This document shows, piece after piece, positions 5,301 to 8,722 of a DNA stretch of 8,722 nt. The notes beneath the pieces are model-generated. The model was not told where the DNA came from, made no database searches, and saw only the letters and a program-made list of their open reading frames with translations. Positions within the stretch are counted from its first letter, which is position 1; each line of letters begins with the position of its first letter. The translations under genes and the position numbers were made by a program. Source of the DNA: JBLHUT01 sp047629975 (GTDB lineage: Bacteria; Pseudomonadota; Alphaproteobacteria; Rhodobacterales; Rhodobacteraceae); assembly GCA_047629975.1 (NCBI GenBank), contig JBLHUT010000150.1, positions 1 to 8,722 on the forward strand, written 5' to 3'.

Positions 5301-5909
5301 TCAAGCGGGAAGAAGCCCTCGCGAGACATTTTCCTGAAGGATTGCTGCGTCGTATGCTTTTCGGCCGAACACCTCGCGGACAAGGGGTTCGAAGCTTTCC
5401 AGAGAGTCGGCATCATAGTCGGGATCGAACGAGGATTGATCCCAACGCTCGCAAAAATCGGCGCAGGTCTGAAAGCAGGCGTGATCCTTGAACCGGTCGC
5501 GCGCGTCTTTGTCCCAGCCGTAGTGATGGGCGTAGTAGAGCATCTGGAAGATACCGTGGTGTTCGACGACCCATGCGACCTCCCATCGTACGTAAGGGCG
5601 GATAACTTCGGCTGAAAAGCGGTCATGGTTCTGGGGGGCAAGGCCATCGCCGATATCGTGGCAAAGGGCGGCCACGATCCAGTCTGTATCGGCGCCGTCG
5701 CGTCGCGCACGGGTCGCCGACTGTAGGGCATGGTCAAGGCGTGTAATTTTGTAGCCTTCCATCGAGGCTGTTCCCTGACGTCTCAGTTCATCGAGAATCC
5801 GGTCAGGTGTGAGAGCAAGATAGGGCTTCTCGAGTTTTTCGAGAAGCGCATAATCGTCTTTTGTGCCATCTTTCATGGCGGTGAACGTCACAGTGTCTGA
5901 AGGTGTCAT
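5301..5909 (-). CDS. HD-domain protein of the PhnZ/MIOX-like (COG4341-type) family
   Basis: Predicted cytoplasmic metalloprotein of 202 residues. The HD-type ligand pattern is clear: RLDHALQ (His60), ALCHDIGDG (His84, Asp85), NHDRFSAE (His95), VEHHGIF (His117/118) and a C-terminal Asp in CERWDQSS (Asp157). The 24-residue spacing from first His to His-Asp matches PhnZ, a mixed-valent di-iron oxygenase that cleaves an organophosphonate. The tail FEPLVREVFGRKAY recalls myo-inositol oxygenase. The family therefore suggests an O2-dependent oxygenase rather than a simple phosphatase, but the substrate cannot be read from the sequence and no phosphonate genes are nearby. The ATG at 5909 is chosen because GGAG (CTCC at 5917-5920 on the plus strand) lies 7 bases upstream. 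Longer readings of the frame run through the divergent promoter region and lack conservation-like features. Gene ends 8 bases past the ahcY terminator T-run. Confidence 0.8.
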   Translation of the reverse strand: MTPSDTVTFTAMKDGTKDDYALLEKLEKPYLALTPDRILDELRRQGTASMEGYKITRLDHALQSATRARRDGADTDWIVAALCHDIGDGLAPQNHDRFSAEVIRPYVRWEVAWVVEHHGIFQMLYYAHHYGWDKDARDRFKDHACFQTCADFCERWDQSSFDPDYDADSLESFEPLVREVFGRKAYDAAILQENVSRGLLPA

Positions 5910-6117
5910 GCGGGTGCTCCGTGGATGTTTGGTCGCTGTCGGCCTTGGCTGATACGCTAGCGTGGATCGGTGTGCGGGGCAAAAACTGTGGTCGATTCTT
6001 GGGAATTTATCGTCAACTTTGTGATCAAAACCCTTTCTTCTTTCATTTTCGAGGCGGTATCGCTTAAGCTTTTGGCTACGGGAGGTGGTCCCGGACGGCA
6101 AAATAGGGGTGTCAAGG

Positions 6118-6459
6118 ATGGGCAGACGTGATGATCTTATCGAAAAATACGCCGACGATCTGAAGAACAAATGTGGTCAGACACCGGATATGGCGTTGTT
6201 GACCAAAGTGACTATCGGGTGTGGGCCGGCGATTTATAATGCTGATGCATCGACGGTGGCGGGGTCACAACCTTCTGAACTGGAAACAGTAAAGAACAAT
6301 TTTCTGATTAAAAAGTTGGGCTTGCCAGATAGTCCGGACTTGATGGCTGCCGTTGATGCGGTGATCGAGACCTATGGAAAGTCAGAGCGCCATAAGTATC
6401 GCGTTGTTGTGTATTACATGTTGACCAAGCATTTTGGTAAAGAAGATGTTTATGCCTAG
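6118..6459 (+). CDS. DUF2853 family protein, function unknown
   Basis: Small cytoplasmic protein of 113 residues recognised as a DUF2853 member by MGRRDDLIEKYADDLKNKC at the start, the core LLTKVTIGCGPAIYNADAST (about residues 29-48), LETVKNNFLIKKLGL (about 56-70), and the end KYRVVVYYMLTKHFGK. It has no signal peptide or membrane segment and is predicted mostly helical. The function of this family is not known to me. The high conservation of the core, including the two cysteines Cys20 and Cys35, suggests a real cellular role. The ATG at 6118 has AGGGG (6105-6109) 8 bases upstream. The in-frame upstream GTG at 6085 has no such signal. It is divergent from the HD oxygenase-like gene across a 208-bp gap that holds a perfect ACGCTAGCGT palindrome (5954-5963) and a small hairpin at 6079-6093; no clear promoter is visible there. 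Confidence 0.87.
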   Translation: MGRRDDLIEKYADDLKNKCGQTPDMALLTKVTIGCGPAIYNADASTVAGSQPSELETVKNNFLIKKLGLPDSPDLMAAVDAVIETYGKSERHKYRVVVYYMLTKHFGKEDVYA

Positions 6460-6508
6460 ATACTTGGCTATCGGATGCGAGTACGCATTAAGGTTTAGCT
6501 AACTACTT

Positions 6509-6540
6509 GTTTCCAATAAGATTGTTGGGAAACTTTGTTT
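6509..6540 (+). terminator. Probable terminator of the DUF2853 gene
   Basis: GTTTCCAA (6509-6516) pairs with TTGGGAAAC (6525-6533) with one bulged G and an 8-base loop, followed by TTTGTTT. It lies 50 bases past the stop codon. The stem is A/T-rich, so it is weaker than the ahcY terminator. Confidence 0.5.
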
Positions 6541-6746
6541 GCCTGATGCGCAAGCCTACTTTATAAGCACAAGTGCGAGCCGGAGTGTTCCGCACTTTGA
6601 AGCAGAAGCGTGGTGCACCTTTAGGGGCACGTGGGGAGATGAAAGGGCTGCGAATTTCGTGGCCCTTTCATCAATGCCTGCTTCGGGGATCACCGTGTTT
6701 GGTGACAGGAAGCGCTATTTTAGGAAAAGGTGTGGTTTGGCTGATG
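6541..6746. other. Intergenic DNA with inverted repeats, no convincing gene
   Basis: This stretch between the DUF2853 terminator and the end of the EVE gene holds a perfect 11-bp inverted repeat, GATGAAAGGGC (6638-6648) with GCCCTTTCATC (6662-6672), around a 13-base loop. A smaller stem, TCACC (6690-6694) with GGTGA (6701-6705), follows. Two short overlapping open frames (6539-6781 and 6573-6770, plus) lack ribosome-binding sites and recognisable protein features, and the longer one runs into the EVE gene. No T-run follows the main stem on either strand. It may be a transcript end for the leftward operon or a small RNA. Confidence 0.45.
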
Positions 6747-7169
6747 TCAAAGCCCGACAGGCTTACCTAGATCACAGATGATTTTCCACGCATGCTCTGT
6801 GACAGGTTGAACCGAAAGGCGCGGGCTGTGGACCAGCGCCATTCCGGACAAACGCGGGTCGGTTTTGCACATTTCAAGCGTTACGGGTGTTGAAAAGGGC
6901 ACCACGGCCTTGATGTTCACGCACTCCCAGCGATCGTCTGTGCTGCCGGTTTCGGGGTGACTGGCGGCGATGACTTCGACCAGACCGACAATCGCCTTTT
7001 CTTTTTGCGAGTGATAAAAGAAGCCGCGATCACCGATCTGCATGTTGCGCATAAAATTACGGGCCTGATAGTTGCGTACGCCATCCCATTCTTCTCCCCG
7101 AGCACCGCGTGCGACCTGTTGGTCCCAGCTCCATGCAGAAGGTTCGGATTTGAACAGCCAGTATTGCAT
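6747..7169 (-). CDS. EVE-domain (PUA-like) protein
   Basis: Small cytoplasmic protein of 140 residues made of a single EVE domain, the fold shared with YTH and PUA domains. Signatures are the start YWLFKSEPSAWSWDQQ, EEWDGVRNYQARNFMRNMQIGD, FFYHSQKEKAIVGLVEV and the C-terminal PRLSVQPVTEHAWKII. EVE proteins of this type, such as human THYN1, are thought to recognise modified nucleic-acid bases; the ligand here is unknown. The ATG at 7169 overlaps the YciI-family stop as TGATG (one shared base), so translation is probably coupled, in keeping with a weak Shine-Dalgarno (AGGG about 10 bases upstream). A longer frame reaching 7301 only runs through the YciI gene in another frame. It is the last gene of the tsaD-gpsA-YciI-EVE string. 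Confidence 0.92.
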   Translation of the reverse strand: MQYWLFKSEPSAWSWDQQVARGARGEEWDGVRNYQARNFMRNMQIGDRGFFYHSQKEKAIVGLVEVIAASHPETGSTDDRWECVNIKAVVPFSTPVTLEMCKTDPRLSGMALVHSPRLSVQPVTEHAWKIICDLGKPVGL

Positions 7170-7441
7170 CAGCCGATGACCCTGTTCCACGGCCTTAGAG
7201 TCACGGTTTCGAACAGACCGGCGGCGCCGTAAGGGTCGCCCGCGACCCAGGCTTCTGCCTGTGCCATGTCGGCCACCTCGAGGATAATAAGCGAGCCGCA
7301 CATCTCGCCGTTGGCATCCAGAAACGGTCCGGCTTGCTGAACGGCCTGTGAGGATTTCAGATAGGCGACATGGTCAGCGCGGGTATTTTGACGGACCGCA
7401 AGCGCGCCGGGTTTGTCGAGGGCAATAAGGGCAACAAGCAT
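7169..7441 (-). CDS. YciI-family (YCII domain) protein
   Basis: Small soluble protein of 90 residues with the dimeric alpha/beta ferredoxin-like YCII domain. Visible family features are Asp9 in IALDKPG, Arg21/His24 in TRADHVAYL, AGPF (37-40), the GSLIILE strand (49-55) and the characteristic C-terminal DPYGAAGLFETVTLRPW (69-85). Relatives show a conserved His/Asp pair and are suspected to be enzymes, but no general reaction is established. The ATG at 7441 follows the gpsA stop by 3 bases, with AAGGA 7 bases upstream. Its stop overlaps the EVE start. Tight packing points to one transcript with gpsA. Confidence 0.9.
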   Translation of the reverse strand: MLVALIALDKPGALAVRQNTRADHVAYLKSSQAVQQAGPFLDANGEMCGSLIILEVADMAQAEAWVAGDPYGAAGLFETVTLRPWNRVIG

Positions 7442-7444
7442 TGA

Positions 7445-8386
7445 TTATTCCTTTTTCAGGGGGCGGTTCAGGAGCAGGTTCAAAGCCTGCGCCGCTGTGA
7501 GTGTGCCGGTGACAAGTTTCGCAACAACATCCGTGATCGGCATGTCAATCGCAAGTGCCTTGGCGCGGGTTGCGACGGCACGCGCGGTGGCCGCGCCCTC
7601 GATGGTGGTTGTGGTATCAAAAGCCGTGCCCGCCCCAAGCGTAACGCCGTAGCGGAAGTTGCGCGATTGCGGCGAGGTGCAGGTCAGCGCCAGATCGCCG
7701 AACCCTGACAGGCCGGACAGCGTTTCGGCCTGCGCGCCCAAGGCGCAGGCAAAACGGGTCATTTCGGCAAAACCGCGGGTCATGACGGCGGCGCGCGCGC
7801 TGTCGCCCAGCCCTGCACCGATGGCGACGCCGCTGGCGATTGCGATAACGTTCTTGAGCGCGCCACCAAGTTCGGCACCGGCTATATCGGTTGACAGATA
7901 CAGACGCAGGCGCGGCGTGCTGAGCCGTTCCTGAAGGGTGGCCCCGTGGATGTCGTGGTTACATGCCAGCGTGAGGGCGGTTGGCAGACCGCGGGCAATA
8001 TCGGCGGCAAAGCTGGGTCCGGTCAGGATCGCGGTTGTGGAGTGTGGAAAGGTTTTGGCAATGACCCCCGTCGGGCCAAGCCCGCTTGCGATTTCCATGC
8101 CTTTGCAGCAGGCCACAAGTGTGGCGTTGGCCAATGCGGGGTGGGCGTTGCACACGTGTGAAAGCTGTTGCATCGGGACAGCAAGCAAAACCGTGTCGGG
8201 TGTTCCAAGCACATCGCTGACGCTAATATTTTCGGGCAGTGTCACCCCGGGCAGTCGAGGGTTTTTGCCGCTGCTGCGGGTTGGCTCGGGGTGGCGCATC
8301 CATAAGTGGACGGGTTCGTTGGCAGACACTGCAATCGCAAGCGCGGTTCCGAAGGCACCACCGCCCATGATTGTCAGTCGAGTCAT
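7445..8386 (-). CDS. gpsA: NAD(P)-dependent glycerol-3-phosphate dehydrogenase
   Basis: Cytoplasmic enzyme that reduces dihydroxyacetone phosphate to sn-glycerol 3-phosphate, the backbone for phospholipids. The protein has 313 residues, slightly shorter than the E. coli enzyme (339). The N-terminal Rossmann motif is MGGGAFGTALA (residues 7-17). Further motifs are CCKGME (Lys95), LTGPSFAADIARGLPTA (121-137), catalytic Lys178 in GGALKNVIAIASGVAIG, SGFGDLALTCTSPQSRN (Asp231, Arg242-Asn243) and TTIEGAATA (Glu263). All key residues seem present. The ATG at 8386 overlaps the tsaD stop as ATGA and has AAGGG 9 bases upstream. Longer readings to 8539 lie inside tsaD. Confidence 0.96.
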   Translation of the reverse strand: MTRLTIMGGGAFGTALAIAVSANEPVHLWMRHPEPTRSSGKNPRLPGVTLPENISVSDVLGTPDTVLLAVPMQQLSHVCNAHPALANATLVACCKGMEIASGLGPTGVIAKTFPHSTTAILTGPSFAADIARGLPTALTLACNHDIHGATLQERLSTPRLRLYLSTDIAGAELGGALKNVIAIASGVAIGAGLGDSARAAVMTRGFAEMTRFACALGAQAETLSGLSGFGDLALTCTSPQSRNFRYGVTLGAGTAFDTTTTIEGAATARAVATRAKALAIDMPITDVVAKLVTGTLTAAQALNLLLNRPLKKE

Positions 8387-8722
8387 GCTTTTGCGCCCTT
8401 TTTGCCCGAACCCAGCATCGGGGCCTGTCGTGTGTCGAGTGGCCAACGCGGCCGTGCCGAAAGGGTCATGTCGTCTTTGTGGCCCAGTCGCATCCGCTCG
8501 ATCCCTGCCCAGGCGATCATGGCGGCATTGTCGGTGCAAAGCTTCAGGGGCGGGGCCGAATACGCAAGGCCGGTGTCGTTGGCCAGCGTTTGTAACCCCT
8601 TGCGAATTTCGCTGTTTGCGGCGACGCCTCCGGCGACGGCCAGTGTGGGGTGCGCGGGGGCAAGCAGCAGGTACTGGGCAATCGCGCGGCGGGTTTTTTC
8701 GACCAGAACATCGCGGACGGCG
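8383..8722 (-). CDS. tsaD: tRNA N6-adenosine threonylcarbamoyltransferase TsaD, C-terminal part
   Basis: Only the last 112 residues are in the window and the frame is open to the right edge. TsaD (formerly Gcp/YgjD) works with TsaB and TsaE to transfer the threonylcarbamoyl group to A37 of ANN-decoding tRNAs (t6A). Diagnostic motifs are LAVAGGVAANSEIRKGL and PPLKLCTDNAAMIAWAGIER, both in the conserved C-terminal ASKHA-fold lobe. The protein ends GSGKKGAKA with its TGA stop at 8385-8383, sharing four bases (ATGA) with the gpsA start. The overlap implies coupled translation of tsaD and gpsA. Confidence 0.96.
   Translation of the reverse strand, partial: AVRDVLVEKTRRAIAQYLLLAPAHPTLAVAGGVAANSEIRKGLQTLANDTGLAYSAPPLKLCTDNAAMIAWAGIERMRLGHKDDMTLSARPRWPLDTRQAPMLGSGKKGAKA

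Noticed and set aside
6539..6781. Plus-strand frame of 80 codons in the DUF2853-EVE gap
   Set aside because: It has a TTG start, no ribosome-binding site, no family resemblance, and overlaps the end of the EVE gene on the other strand.
1..8722. Mobile element, phage, defence system or CRISPR array
   Set aside because: No transposase, integrase, terminal repeats, direct-repeat arrays or toxin/nuclease genes are visible; the genes are ordinary chromosomal ones.

Overview
The window looks like chromosomal DNA of a Rhodobacteraceae (Roseobacter-clade) alphaproteobacterium. The main evidence is the divergent regB / senC-regA redox-regulation locus, whose RegB and RegA proteins match the Rhodobacter family very closely, with ahcY nearby. 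A DUF2853 protein and a tsaD-gpsA-YciI-EVE gene string also fit this group. I see no transposase, integrase, phage gene, CRISPR array, tRNA or rRNA. Every gene is intact except the two cut by the window edges.

Layout. Positions 1-42 probably hold the first codons of a leftward gene; upstream of it lies a striking run of three TTAA boxes at 11-bp spacing, the pattern of two overlapping CtrA sites. Positions 167-1594 (minus) are regB, the membrane redox-sensing kinase. Diverging from it on the plus strand are senC (Sco/PrrC copper protein) and regA (response regulator). A GC-rich cluster of hairpins separates regA from a convergent YfbR-like HD-domain nucleotidase gene (minus). That gene begins at the foot of a perfect 12-bp hairpin and diverges from ahcY (plus), which ends in a clear intrinsic terminator. 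Next come a second, unrelated HD protein of the PhnZ/MIOX-like oxygenase type (minus) and a divergent DUF2853 gene (plus). After about 290 bp of structured, apparently non-coding DNA comes a tightly packed leftward operon, in transcription order tsaD (3' part only), gpsA, a YciI-family gene and an EVE-domain gene.

How the parts work together. RegB, SenC and RegA form a global redox-response module: RegB senses the quinone pool and a cysteine redox state, SenC links to cytochrome oxidase and copper, and RegA is the DNA-binding output. AhcY removes S-adenosylhomocysteine and so supports methylation. TsaD makes the tRNA t6A modification, GpsA supplies glycerol-3-phosphate for phospholipids, and the small YciI and EVE proteins are translated in train with them.

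I found no convincing new multi-gene system. The points most worth a second look are the tandem CtrA-type boxes at the left edge, the hairpin over the HD gene's ribosome-binding region, the repeated CGGGCTRT words in the regB-senC promoter region, and the structured intergenic segments.
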